NCBI RefSeq assembly: GCF_009720655.1
Contig: NZ_WNKS01000009.1
Span: forward strand, 1 to 64,000
Length of the DNA: 64,000 bases
Source of the DNA: Rhodoblastus acidophilus
GTDB taxonomy: Bacteria; Pseudomonadota; Alphaproteobacteria; Rhizobiales; Beijerinckiaceae
Direction of reading: 5' to 3'
In this document: positions 56,801-64,000 of the stretch, one piece after another
Numbering within the stretch: position 1 is the stretch's first letter
How the letters are laid out: the number at the start of each line of letters is the position of its first letter
Made by a program: the position numbers and the translations under genes
The notes under the pieces: model-generated
What the model saw: only the letters and a program-made list of their open reading frames with translations
Databases searched by the model: none
What the model was told of the DNA's origin: nothing

Positions 56801-56943
56801 ATCACGCTGATGACGGGGATGTTGATGTCCGGCAGGATGTCCACCGCCATCGTCAGCAGCATGTAGGGGGTGGCGAGCAGGATCGTCAGCGCCATGACGA
56901 TGAAGGTGTAAGGGCGCTGAAGCGCTATTCTGACGATCCACAT
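53797..56943 (-). CDS. RND family efflux permease
   Basis: A 1048-residue inner-membrane transporter with the HAE-type RND layout: N-terminal helix (RPYTFIVMALTILLATP), large periplasmic loops and the proton-relay pair of Asp in VGILVDDATVTIENIERH, plus the second-half counterpart GIGVLVAIVLVYLLIVVNF. It should export hydrophobic or aromatic compounds driven by the proton gradient. Start ATG 56943 (MWIVRIALQRP); the frame is open 11 codons further. It heads a two-gene operon with the adaptor and lies next to an aromatic aldehyde dehydrogenase gene on the same strand. Confidence 0.93.
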   Translation of the reverse strand: MWIVRIALQRPYTFIVMALTILLATPYMLLTMAVDILPDINIPVISVIWNYTGFSAQEMGNRITGPAERILTTTVNDIEHVESQSYNGVSVIKIFFQPGANIGTAIAQTLASEQVMVRLLPVGTQPPLIITYSASAIPVTQLALSSATLPEQAVFDNSTNVLRPQLITIPGVASPWPFGGKQRLIAVDLDNAALLAKGLTPADVVNAVSAQNLILPSGTAKMGPTEFIVGMNGSPTTVEGLNNLPVRTTNGAVTLLREVAHVRDGFSPQTNIVRLDGVRGVLQSVLKNGSVSTLAIVDNLKTTLERAQKLLPPDITMRALFDQSVYVRAAISGVVKEAAIAAGLTAALILLFLGNWRATIIIAISIPLSILASLLALDALGQTINIMTLGGLALAVGILVDDATVTIENIERHLHMGKGLYDAVYEGAGEIALPALVSTLCICIVFTPMFFLTGVAKFLFVPLAEAVVFAMLASYILSRTLVPTLALLLLRAPGAEHGQSRNFFSRAQKKFEIFFEKVRAFYVVLLSVLLTRRKLIGGAFILFWAASLGLFFTLGQDFFPAVDSPAIRLHMRAPTGTRIEETARIADQVDAFIRTKIPPDELDSILDNIGLPYSGINLSYSNAGTIGTLDAEIMIALKGDHRPSSEYVKALRKTLPEQFPGVEFFFQPADIVSQILNFGQPAAIDVQILGADLRQSFGRAAEIAQQIRKIPGAVDVHILQRLDAPSLRLDMDRVRMQQVNLNANSLVQNVLISLSGSNQTTPTFWLDPRNAITYNVTAQTPQYRMTSVDDLLATPVSAGASAGAAPQLLGNLATVRPGAEVALMSRYNLRPAIDIYVSVEGRDLGAVSAEVEKIVAQARANLPRGYDIALRGQAPTMKSSYIGLGIGVLVAIVLVYLLIVVNFQSLLDPLIIISALPAALAGIAWMLFITGTPLSVPALTGAIMTTGVATANSILLVSFAREKLAQGLSPLSAALEAGATRIRPVLMTAFAMIVGMIPMALGLGEGAEQNAPLGRAVIGGLIFATFSTLLFVPLVFAGAHSFGRRTHA

Positions 56944-57022
56944 GGGTGACGCACATCCCGGCGCGCCCGCCCGCATGGGGCGCGCTTGATTTATGACTGG
57001 CTAGTCGATTTGAGAAAGCCGT

Positions 57023-58432
57023 TCAACCCCGCAGCAGGAAGCGCAGAATTGCCTCGGTGACCTTGCCATAAGGCGGATGCAGCAGGATACGGCTGTTGAG
57101 GCGGCTTTGCAGCAAGACCGGCTTTGCATGAGAGAAAGCGCGGAAACCGGCCTCGCCGTGATAGGCGCCCATGCCCGACGGGCCGATGCCGCCGAAGGGC
57201 AGGTTTTCGGCGATGAAATGGCTGAGGGTCTCGTTGACGGTGACGCCGCCGGAATGGGTGCGCGCCAGCAGCTTTTGCAGGTTCTGGTCTTCCGGCCCGA
57301 AATAGTAGAGGGCCAAAGGCCGAGGCCGGGCGTTGACGAAATCCAGCGCCGCTTCAAAAGTCTCGTAACCGACAACCGGCAGAACCGGACCAAAAATTTC
57401 CTCGCGCATGACCGCCAGATTTTCGCCGGGATCGACGATCAGCGTCGGCGGCAGCTTGCGGCTTTGCGGCGGCGGATTTTCGTTCGCCGGGTCGATGGCG
57501 ACGATTTTCGCCCCGCCTTGCTTCGCCTCTTCGATCAACTGCGCGAGACGCGCGTAATGCTGGCCGTTGATAACCGACGTATAGTCGGCATTGTCGAGCA
57601 GAGTCGGGTAGAGTTTTGTCACCGCCCCGACAAAGTGCTGAACAAATTGTTGGCTGGACCCGGCGGGCAGCAAAACATAGTCCGGCGCGATGCAGGTCTG
57701 GCCCGCGTTCATCAGCTTGCCCGCGGCGATGCTGGCGGCGGCCTCGGCGAGATCGGCGGCCGGCGCGATCACGCAAGGCGATTTGCCCCCGAGTTCAAGC
57801 GTCGTCGGCGTCAAGTTTTCGGCGGTCGCGGCCAAAACCTTGCGGCCGACCGGCGTCGAGCCGGTGAACAGCAGGTGGTCGAAGGGCAGGCGGCAGAAGG
57901 CGGCCCCGACCTCCGGTCCGCCCTGGACGACGGCGACGTCCTCCTCGGGGAATAGGCCGCCGAGCATGTCCGCAAGAGCTTCCGCCGTGCGCGGGGTCAG
58001 TTCGGATGGCTTGATCATCACGCGGTTGCCGGCGGCGAGCGCCGCCACCAGCGGCGCAAGCGCCAGTTGCACCGGGTAATTCCAGGGGCTGACGACGCCG
58101 ACGACGCCAAGCGGTTGCTGAACGATGCGGCCGCGGCTCGGCGCCAGTTCGAGGCCTGGCCAAACTAGCCGGGGGCGCATCCAGCGCCACAAATGGAAGC
58201 GCGCGTGACGCACGGCGGCGATGACGGGGAAAATCTCCGCCATCAGGGTTTCATGGCGCGACCTGTGGCCGAAATCGGCGCGAACGGCTTCGGCCAGGTC
58301 GTCGGCGTTCGCCTTCACCGCATGGGCGAGACGTTTCAGCGTTGCGCGGCGCTGCGTGAGGTCGGGCGGTCCATCGCGCAGGAACGCGCGACTCTGGCGC
58401 TCAAGGATCGATGCGGGCGACTGGTTGTTCAT
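57023..58432 (-). CDS. coniferyl-aldehyde-dehydrogenase-type ALDH
   Basis: A 469-residue NAD(P)-dependent aldehyde dehydrogenase with catalytic Cys in MNAGQTCIAPDYV, Glu in TLELGGKSP, and cofactor site VSPWNYPVQLALAPLV. The N-terminus (LERQSRAFLRDGPPDLTQRR) and C-terminal FGGIGPSGMGAYHGEAGF place it with the coniferyl aldehyde dehydrogenase group, which oxidises aromatic or long-chain aldehydes to acids. The true substrate is not readable. Start ATG 58432 follows GGGGAG; the frame extends 58 codons more. Confidence 0.88.
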   Translation of the reverse strand: MNNQSPASILERQSRAFLRDGPPDLTQRRATLKRLAHAVKANADDLAEAVRADFGHRSRHETLMAEIFPVIAAVRHARFHLWRWMRPRLVWPGLELAPSRGRIVQQPLGVVGVVSPWNYPVQLALAPLVAALAAGNRVMIKPSELTPRTAEALADMLGGLFPEEDVAVVQGGPEVGAAFCRLPFDHLLFTGSTPVGRKVLAATAENLTPTTLELGGKSPCVIAPAADLAEAAASIAAGKLMNAGQTCIAPDYVLLPAGSSQQFVQHFVGAVTKLYPTLLDNADYTSVINGQHYARLAQLIEEAKQGGAKIVAIDPANENPPPQSRKLPPTLIVDPGENLAVMREEIFGPVLPVVGYETFEAALDFVNARPRPLALYYFGPEDQNLQKLLARTHSGGVTVNETLSHFIAENLPFGGIGPSGMGAYHGEAGFRAFSHAKPVLLQSRLNSRILLHPPYGKVTEAILRFLLRG

Positions 58433-58577
58433 CGGCGCGCTCCCCAAAATTTTAAGAAATAGTTTACACCTTGACGAGAATGCCGGCCAGTCATTCAGCG
58501 TCGCCTTAAGGTCTCGCGTGCAGGTTGCGCCCACGTGGCTAATCCCGGCCGTTGGACGCGACCAGATCGAGGCCTTG

Positions 58578-60674
58578 ATGTCTTTCTCTTCTTCGCTTTC
58601 GCGCAATCATTCCCTGTTCGATCAAAACGATGATTTTTCCCTCGCGCCGCTCCCGCCCGTTCACGCCGCGACGGCCGACTGGAGCGCGTTGCTGTTCGCC
58701 GCCGCGCCGGCGCCGAGCGCGACAACCGCCGCGACACCTTTGAAAGCCGCAGCGCCGCTGGTTTCGGCGACCTCGACGCCGCCTGCCTGGGTCAGCAAAA
58801 TCGCCACGGCGGCGATCGCGACCGACATGAAGGCGGCGATCGTCAACGGCGTGGTGACGGAGGCCGGGCTCGCCAAGCTGATGACCGATCTGGCGTCGAG
58901 CCTCGGCTCCGGCAAGCTGACCTCCGCTCAGTTCGCGGATCTCAAAACCATCGCGGCCAATCTCAACGTCGGCGTCTCGACATCCGCCTATCTGACCTAT
59001 GTGTTCAACGCGCTGGTCAACGGCCACGCCGCCAATGCGACCTGGACCGGCGGAAACGCCGCGTCCGTCGCGCTGGGCAACCTCGCCGCCGGCGCCAAGG
59101 CCACCCAGGTTTCGGAACTCACCGGCAAATGGCTGCTGGGAACCGATCTGCCCAGCAGCAGCGTGGTCATGGGCTCGACCAAATTCAGCGTGAGCGAATC
59201 CGCCCCGAACCTGCCCCTGTTCGCTTCCGGCGGTCCGAGCATGAACGACATCAACCAGGGCTATCTCGGCGACTGCTATTTCCTATCGAGTTGCGCGGAA
59301 GTGGCTTTTCAAAATCCGAGCCTGATCTCGTCCATGTTCACCGACAACGGCAACGGGACCTATGGCGTGCGCCTGTACGAGAAGGGCGTCGCGCACTATG
59401 TGACCGTGAACAGCCAGTTGGCCAATGGCGGAACGATTTTCAACCACGCGGCCGACCTGTGGGCGAGTCTCGCCGAAAAAGCTTATGCGCAATTGCAGGC
59501 GAGCGGCGCCTACACCGGAAACACCATCAGCGGCAATTCCTACAGCGCCATCGGCAACGGCGGCAATCCGATCTACGGGCTCGAAGCCCTGACGGGTTCG
59601 AAAGCCCTGCAGGAGTTCCACGGCACATCCTCCGGCTGGACCGGCTACACGCTCAACGCCAGTTTTTCCACCACCGCCTATGCCGCCAACCAGTCGAACT
59701 CGACGCTGCTCGCGGAACTGATCGCCGATCTCAAGGCGCATGACGACGTCATCCTGTGCTCCAACACCAACGCTTGGGATTCGCTGGGCAAGCAGACCCT
59801 GGTCGCGGGACACGCCCTGTCCATCTATGGCTACAACACGGCGACCGGCCTCTTGCAGATTCGAAATCCCTGGGGTGCGGCGTCGGGGCAGCGATGGGCC
59901 ACGACTTTTGAGGTCAGCCTCGACACGCTGCGCGCGGCCGGCGACTGGATCATGGTGGACAGCGCCGGCGGCGCTTTGGCGCCCATGCTGGTCAAGCAGA
60001 CGGCGGCGCAGACTTTTGTGAAGGGCGCGGCGACCTCGTTCTCCATCGCGGGCGCCTTCGTCGATCCGACCGGCCTCGCGCTGACCTATACGGCGACCCA
60101 GGCCAATGGCTCGGCCCTGCCGAACTGGCTGGCGTTCAACGCGTCGACGGGCCTGTTTTCCGGAACGGCGCCGACGACGGCCTCAGGCGTCACCGTGGTC
60201 CTCACCGCCAGGGATTCCGCCGGCCTGACGGCGAGCGAGACCTTTGGCGTCGCTGTCGCGGCGCCGGCCGCGCCCAAATTGACGGCGCAGACCGCCAACC
60301 AGAAGGCGACCGGCGGCAAGGCGGTGAGTTTTGCGATCGCGGCCAACACGTTTACCGATCCGCAGGGCGAGGCGCTGACCTACAGCGCGACGCAAGGCAA
60401 TGGTTCGGCGCTGCCGGGCTGGCTCAAGTTCAATGCGGCGACGCGGCAGTTTTCGGGAACGGCGCCCACGGCCGGCGGAACTTTTGCGCTGAAGGTGACG
60501 GCGACGGATACCGGCGGCGCCTCGAATTTCGAAACGTTCAATCTCACGGTTTCCTCGTCGGGCGCGGCAAAGGTCGCGTCGCTGCTGAGCGCCGCGCCGG
60601 GCGGGTTTTTCAGCCCGGCGTCGCCGGTGGTCGATTCCGCCGCCGTCCTCGGCCTGCTCGCGCCGACATATTGA
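58578..60674 (+). CDS. calpain-family cysteine protease with cadherin-like C-terminal domains
   Basis: A 698-residue protein. An N-terminal ~200-residue Ala/Ser/Thr-rich segment precedes a C2 (calpain) catalytic core with Cys233 in INQGYLGDCYFLSS, His412 in AGHALSIYGYN and Asn430 in IRNPWG, a complete triad in the usual order. Two ~90-residue beta domains follow (DPTGLALTYTATQANGSALP and DPQGEALTYSATQGNGSALP), of the dystroglycan/He_PIG cadherin-like type. No Sec signal peptide is visible; the composition suits export by type I secretion. No calcium-binding EF-hand was seen. Start ATG 58578 after GAGG; divergent from the ALDH gene. Confidence 0.88.
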   Translation: MSFSSSLSRNHSLFDQNDDFSLAPLPPVHAATADWSALLFAAAPAPSATTAATPLKAAAPLVSATSTPPAWVSKIATAAIATDMKAAIVNGVVTEAGLAKLMTDLASSLGSGKLTSAQFADLKTIAANLNVGVSTSAYLTYVFNALVNGHAANATWTGGNAASVALGNLAAGAKATQVSELTGKWLLGTDLPSSSVVMGSTKFSVSESAPNLPLFASGGPSMNDINQGYLGDCYFLSSCAEVAFQNPSLISSMFTDNGNGTYGVRLYEKGVAHYVTVNSQLANGGTIFNHAADLWASLAEKAYAQLQASGAYTGNTISGNSYSAIGNGGNPIYGLEALTGSKALQEFHGTSSGWTGYTLNASFSTTAYAANQSNSTLLAELIADLKAHDDVILCSNTNAWDSLGKQTLVAGHALSIYGYNTATGLLQIRNPWGAASGQRWATTFEVSLDTLRAAGDWIMVDSAGGALAPMLVKQTAAQTFVKGAATSFSIAGAFVDPTGLALTYTATQANGSALPNWLAFNASTGLFSGTAPTTASGVTVVLTARDSAGLTASETFGVAVAAPAAPKLTAQTANQKATGGKAVSFAIAANTFTDPQGEALTYSATQGNGSALPGWLKFNAATRQFSGTAPTAGGTFALKVTATDTGGASNFETFNLTVSSSGAAKVASLLSAAPGGFFSPASPVVDSAAVLGLLAPTY

Positions 60675-60687
60675 ATCAGGCGCAAAC

Positions 60688-60721
60688 AAAAGCCCCGCGC
60701 CTTTTCGAGCGCGGGGCTTTT
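60688..60721. terminator. bidirectional terminator between the calpain gene and fixX
   Basis: A perfect 13-bp stem AAAAGCCCCGCGC/GCGCGGGGCTTTT with an 8-base loop and T-runs on both strands serves the two convergent genes. Confidence 0.9.
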
Positions 60722-60741
60722 TGTTTCTATAATCCGTTCGG

Positions 60742-61041
60742 TCAGCCGAACTTGAACAGGATGCCGTAGCCACCGCGCGGATAGTTCCAGGTGATCTCGC
60801 CCGTCTCCTCGCACAACACACGGCAGGTGCCGCATTCGAGGCAGCCGTCGGCGGCGATCTCGACCTGGCCGGATTCCGCTTCGGTGTAGCAGCCCGCCGG
60901 GCACAGATGCGTCATCGCCAAAAGGTTTTTTGACGGCTTTTCATGCGGCGCGATCTTGATGTGCGGCTGGCCCGCGTCGACCAGATAGCGGTTCTGATAG
61001 AGTTTCTCTTCGACCTTCTGGAATTGCGCCTCAATGCCCAT
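60742..61041 (-). CDS. fixX: ferredoxin-like protein FixX
   Basis: A 99-residue protein with a C-terminal iron-sulfur motif (HLCPAGCY ... [13 protein letters not shown]) and the FixX tail [14 protein letters not shown]. FixX accepts electrons from the FixABC flavoprotein complex, which bifurcates NADH electrons to quinone and to ferredoxin for nitrogenase. It is last in the fixABCX order, 104 bases after fixC. Confidence 0.95.
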   Translation of the reverse strand: MGIEAQFQKVEEKLYQNRYLVDAGQPHIKIAPHEKPSKNLLAMTHLCPAGCYTEAESGQVEIAADGCLECGTCRVLCEETGEITWNYPRGGYGILFKFG

Positions 61042-61145
61042 GTGAGACTCCTCCGATCTGTAATGGCGGGCCTGTCGGGTTTGTCCGGTCGGCGCGCCTG
61101 CTAAGGGGAATTACGCAAGTTCGGCGCCATCGGGCGCCGAGCAGA

Positions 61146-62453
61146 TTAGCGCCAGGCTCTCGCAAACCGCATGGCGTCGCCGAGGAGGCCGAGGGCGCCG
61201 CGCGACTTGCGGAAGCTCGAAAAGGTGGTCTTTTCTTTCTCGATCTTCGGCGTGCCGTCGACCCGCACGAAATTCTCCATCGCCTTGGCGACGAGCTGCG
61301 GATAGGTGAGGAACAGGTTTGAAGCCTGCGTGTGCAGCAGCTCCGGCATGTCCTTGTACTTCTTCAGATCCTTGATGACGAAGGAATCGTCGAGCATCTT
61401 CTTGTAAAGGGCGAGGTTTTCGGCCGTGAAGGGGTCGCGGCGCGACTTGATCTGGTAGATTGCCTCGCCGGCGATGCGGCCGGAGGTCATTGCGAGGTTC
61501 GAGCCCTCGCGATGCACGGCGTTGTTGAGCTGCGCGGCGTCGCCGCAGATCACATAGCCAGGACCGAACAGTTTCGGGATCGCCTTGTAGCCACCTTCCG
61601 GGATCAGATGCGCGGCATATTCCTTGACCTCCGAGCCGGCGATCAGCGGCGCCACCGACGGATGCTTCTTGAACAGGTCGAGCAATTGCGCCGGCGATGT
61701 CTGGTTGTCGGCGAAATCCGACACAAGGCAGCCCAGGCCGACCGAAATGCTCTCCTTATTGGTGTAGATGAAGCCCATGCCGGCCATTCCCTTGGAAATG
61801 GTTCCGGCGGCCTCGATCACCACGCCTTCGTCGCCCTTGATGTTGAAGCGCTGCTCGATCACCTCGGCCGGCAGGAAGTGCATTTCCTTCACGGCCAGCG
61901 CGACCTGCGACGCCTGCGGGCGCGGGCGCAGTTCCGCTCGGGTGCCGAGCAGGCCGTTCACGCCTTCCGCCAGCACGACGACATCGGCGTGGATCGGGCC
62001 GCCCGAGCGGTCGGTGCGCACGCCCACCACTTTGCCATACGCGTCCTGGATCAGCTCCACCGCAGTGGTCTCGCACAACAGGATCACGCCTTTCGCGCGC
62101 GCCTGTTGAGAAAACCAGCGGTCGAACTGCGAGCGAATGATGGTGTAGCGGTTGCCCTTCTCCTCGTTGAAATCGTCGTTGCGGTAATGCATGCCGGTGT
62201 GGGCGGTGTCCGACATCAGCCAGAAGCGCTGCTCGATCAGGTGGCGCTCCAGCGGCGCCTCGTTGCGGAATTCCGGGATGATCTTCTCGACCATGTCCGC
62301 GTAGAGAATGCCGCCCTGCACGTTTTTCGAGCCGGGATATTCGCCGCGCTCCAGTTGCAGCACTTTCAGCCCGCGCGAGGCCATCGTATAGGCGGCGGCG
62401 TTGCCGGCCATGCCGGCGCCGATGACGATCGCGTCAAATTTTTCGTCGATCAT
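61146..62453 (-). CDS. fixC: FAD-dependent oxidoreductase FixC
   Basis: A 435-residue flavoprotein of the ETF:quinone-oxidoreductase type: N-terminal FAD site [33 protein letters not shown], and a second FAD block [20 protein letters not shown]. It passes electrons from FixAB to quinone and, by bifurcation, to ferredoxin. No frameshift or missing motif. 10 bases separate it from fixB. Confidence 0.95.
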   Translation of the reverse strand: MIDEKFDAIVIGAGMAGNAAAYTMASRGLKVLQLERGEYPGSKNVQGGILYADMVEKIIPEFRNEAPLERHLIEQRFWLMSDTAHTGMHYRNDDFNEEKGNRYTIIRSQFDRWFSQQARAKGVILLCETTAVELIQDAYGKVVGVRTDRSGGPIHADVVVLAEGVNGLLGTRAELRPRPQASQVALAVKEMHFLPAEVIEQRFNIKGDEGVVIEAAGTISKGMAGMGFIYTNKESISVGLGCLVSDFADNQTSPAQLLDLFKKHPSVAPLIAGSEVKEYAAHLIPEGGYKAIPKLFGPGYVICGDAAQLNNAVHREGSNLAMTSGRIAGEAIYQIKSRRDPFTAENLALYKKMLDDSFVIKDLKKYKDMPELLHTQASNLFLTYPQLVAKAMENFVRVDGTPKIEKEKTTFSSFRKSRGALGLLGDAMRFARAWR

Positions 62454-62463
62454 GTCGATCTCC

Positions 62464-63570
62464 TCAGCCGGCCAGCCGGTCTTTCGAATGGGGGGACAGG
62501 CGCTTGCGGAAGGCTTCGGTGAGCGCCGGGAGGAAGCGGATGGCGTCGGTGACGATGCCGATATGGGCGAAGTCGTAGATCGGCGCGTTCTTGTCGGTGT
62601 TGATGGCCACGATCAGGTCGGCGCCCTCGACGCCGACGCGATGCTGGATGGCGCCGGAAATGCCGGCGGCGATGTAAATTTTCGGCCGGATGGTCTTGCC
62701 GGTCTGGCCGATCTGGCGGTCGGAGCTGATCCAGCCCTTCTGCACCAGCGGGCGCGAGCAGCCGTATTCGGCGCCCAGCACCGAGGCGAGATTCTTCACC
62801 AGCTGGAAGTTTTCCGGGCTTTGCAGGCCCATGCCGCCGGCCACCACCACATCGGCGAAGGCCAGATTCGTCTTGTTGGAATCGCGGTCGGGGATGAACG
62901 ACAGGATTTTCGTAATGATGTCGTCTTCGCGCAGGTCCACGGCGAACGGCACGATGCGGCCTTCGCGGCCCTCCTGGCGCTCCGGCATGGCCATGGCGCG
63001 CGGGCGCGCGGTGGCCATTTGCGGGCGAAAGTTCAGCGTGTAGATGGTGCACAGCAGCGAACCGCCGAAGGTCGGGCGCGTCGCGGCCAGCGACTTGTCG
63101 TCATCGACGTTCAGTTCGGTGCAGTCGGCGGTGAGGCCGGTGAGCAGGGTGGTGGCGACGGAGCCGGCGAGGTCGCGGCCGAGCGTGGTCGCGCCGAGCA
63201 GCAGGATTTCCGGCTTGTGCGCCTCCACGACCGCTGTCAGCGCCTTGGAATAGGGATCGTTGCGATAGTCGGCGAGAACCGGATTTTCGATGGTGTAGCA
63301 GAGGTCCGCGCCATAGGCGAACGCCTCCTTGCAGGCGTTGGCGACATCCGCGCCGGGGGCGCCGAGCACCACGCCCGCCAGTTCGACGCCGAGCTTGTCG
63401 GCGAGTTTGCGGCCTTCGCCCAGCAATTCGAACGAGACGGGATGGACCACGCCACGCTCCATTTCCACGAACACCCAGACGTGCTTGTGGTTGCGGAACC
63501 GCTCCGGCAGCTCCTTCTTCATCGTTGCGCGGCTGCCTCCGGCGGGGGCGGCGGGTTTCGCATCGCTCAT
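62464..63570 (-). CDS. fixB: electron transfer flavoprotein alpha-type subunit FixB
   Basis: A 368-residue ETF-alpha homologue with C-terminal FAD domain blocks [50 protein letters not shown] and [16 protein letters not shown]. It forms a heterodimer with FixA and carries FAD in the electron-bifurcating complex that serves nitrogenase. The short N-terminal extension is Ala/Pro-rich. Confidence 0.95.
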   Translation of the reverse strand: MSDAKPAAPAGGSRATMKKELPERFRNHKHVWVFVEMERGVVHPVSFELLGEGRKLADKLGVELAGVVLGAPGADVANACKEAFAYGADLCYTIENPVLADYRNDPYSKALTAVVEAHKPEILLLGATTLGRDLAGSVATTLLTGLTADCTELNVDDDKSLAATRPTFGGSLLCTIYTLNFRPQMATARPRAMAMPERQEGREGRIVPFAVDLREDDIITKILSFIPDRDSNKTNLAFADVVVAGGMGLQSPENFQLVKNLASVLGAEYGCSRPLVQKGWISSDRQIGQTGKTIRPKIYIAAGISGAIQHRVGVEGADLIVAINTDKNAPIYDFAHIGIVTDAIRFLPALTEAFRKRLSPHSKDRLAG

Positions 63571-63605
63571 GGTCAGCTCCTAAATCCTAAATCTCTTTGG
63601 CGGCT

Positions 63606-64000
63606 TCAGTAGCCGGAGGCGAGTTTGACGAGGTCGGCCTCGATCTTCGGGGCCTTTTTGAAAATCGCCTCGATCAGCGCCTCGGCGGATTCGGCCGGCG
63701 AGGCGCCGACTTCCACCTGCGCGGCCTTTTCGGCGCGGGGCGAGGGGGCGAACACTTTCTTCACCACGGTCGGCGAGCCACGCAGGCCGCACATGGTGAC
63801 GTCCTCGATGCCGGCTTCCTTGGCGCTCCAGGTGACGATTTCCGCGCGGGCGGCGCGCAGCGCGTCGTCGATGCGGCCGCGCCGCACCACATTGGAGCCT
63901 TCGAGCATGGTGATCATCGCGGGAAGGTTGGTCTTGAGCACCTGCACGCCGCCTTCGGAGCGGCGCTCCAGCGTCACGGTGCCGCCCTCGCCATCGACCT
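63606..64000 (-). CDS. fixA: electron transfer flavoprotein beta-type subunit FixA (3' part)
   Basis: The C-terminal ~130 residues of an ETF-beta homologue (VLKTNLPAMITMLEGSN, DVTMCGLRGSPTVVKKVFAP). The frame continues without a start to the window edge, so the gene is cut by the window. It opens the fix operon; any NifA/sigma54 promoter lies outside. Confidence 0.93.
   Translation of the reverse strand, partial: VDGEGGTVTLERRSEGGVQVLKTNLPAMITMLEGSNVVRRGRIDDALRAARAEIVTWSAKEAGIEDVTMCGLRGSPTVVKKVFAPSPRAEKAAQVEVGASPAESAEALIEAIFKKAPKIEADLVKLASGY

Noticed and set aside
54221-56956. 911-codon frame overlapping the RND permease on the same strand
   Set aside because: Rich in His and Arg with no hydrophobic segments; the permease frame shows clear RND motifs.

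Overview
The window is one contiguous stretch of a high-GC alphaproteobacterial chromosome. The genes point to the Hyphomicrobiales (Rhizobiales), probably a nitrogen-fixing Beijerinckiaceae or Methylocystaceae-type organism. Evidence: both cpdR and chpT of the CckA-ChpT-CtrA cell-cycle pathway, a DUF1134/EipA envelope protein, a suhB-family (alpha-r8/MmgR-like) small RNA next to a HisN-type phosphatase, fixABCX for electron supply to nitrogenase, and dispersed palindromes of a kind common in this order. The genus is an inference; no rRNA or marker gene in the window settles it.

Layout. (1) 0.2-3.7 kb: an accessory segment ending at the 3' end of a tRNA-Arg. It holds a patatin-like lipase translationally coupled to a hybrid metallophosphoesterase/JAB-peptidase gene, an orphan gene and a minimal nucleotidyltransferase. 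(2) 3.8-16.2 kb: mostly core genes: an ABC-2 exporter pair, an OmpA-like protein with an Ala/Glu/Lys helical repeat, rpsO-pnp, a large RTX calcium-binding repeat protein, tRNA-Val, cpdR, an N-formylglutamate amidohydrolase, the suhB sRNA and hisN. (3) 16.4-27.7 kb and 33.0-49.9 kb: two halves of a large glycan-modification locus. It contains multidomain glycosyltransferases, three sulfotransferase-family proteins (one fused to a methyltransferase), two GH99/WbsX-like glycoside-hydrolase-fold proteins, two polysaccharide-deacetylase/glycosyltransferase fusions (one with a destroyed deacetylase site), a GT32-like enzyme, and proteins built from two recurring modules ('GWA' and 'YFD-WY'). (4) 27.8-32.9 kb: an intervening core block with chpT, eipA, a coiled-coil membrane protein, a TPR-methyltransferase and a 3-oxoacid CoA-transferase pair. 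(5) 50.2-60.7 kb: metY, an HXXEE membrane protein, an RND efflux permease/adaptor pair, a coniferyl-type aldehyde dehydrogenase and a secreted-looking calpain-family protease. (6) 60.7-64.0 kb: fixX, fixC, fixB and the 3' part of fixA, which runs off the window.

How the genes fit together. The glycan genes look like a decoration machine for a surface or secreted polysaccharide: chain building, sulfation, methylation and deacetylation. No flippase, polymerase or initiating transferase is in the window, so export must be encoded elsewhere. The RTX protein and calpain are likely exported proteins, but no type I secretion genes lie beside them. The most unusual points are the phosphoesterase-JAB hybrid next to a patatin, the pseudo-deacetylase paralogue, the sulfotransferase-methyltransferase fusion, the two modules shared between otherwise unrelated glycan enzymes, and the bacterial calpain. 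All calls are from reading the sequence; no database search was run.
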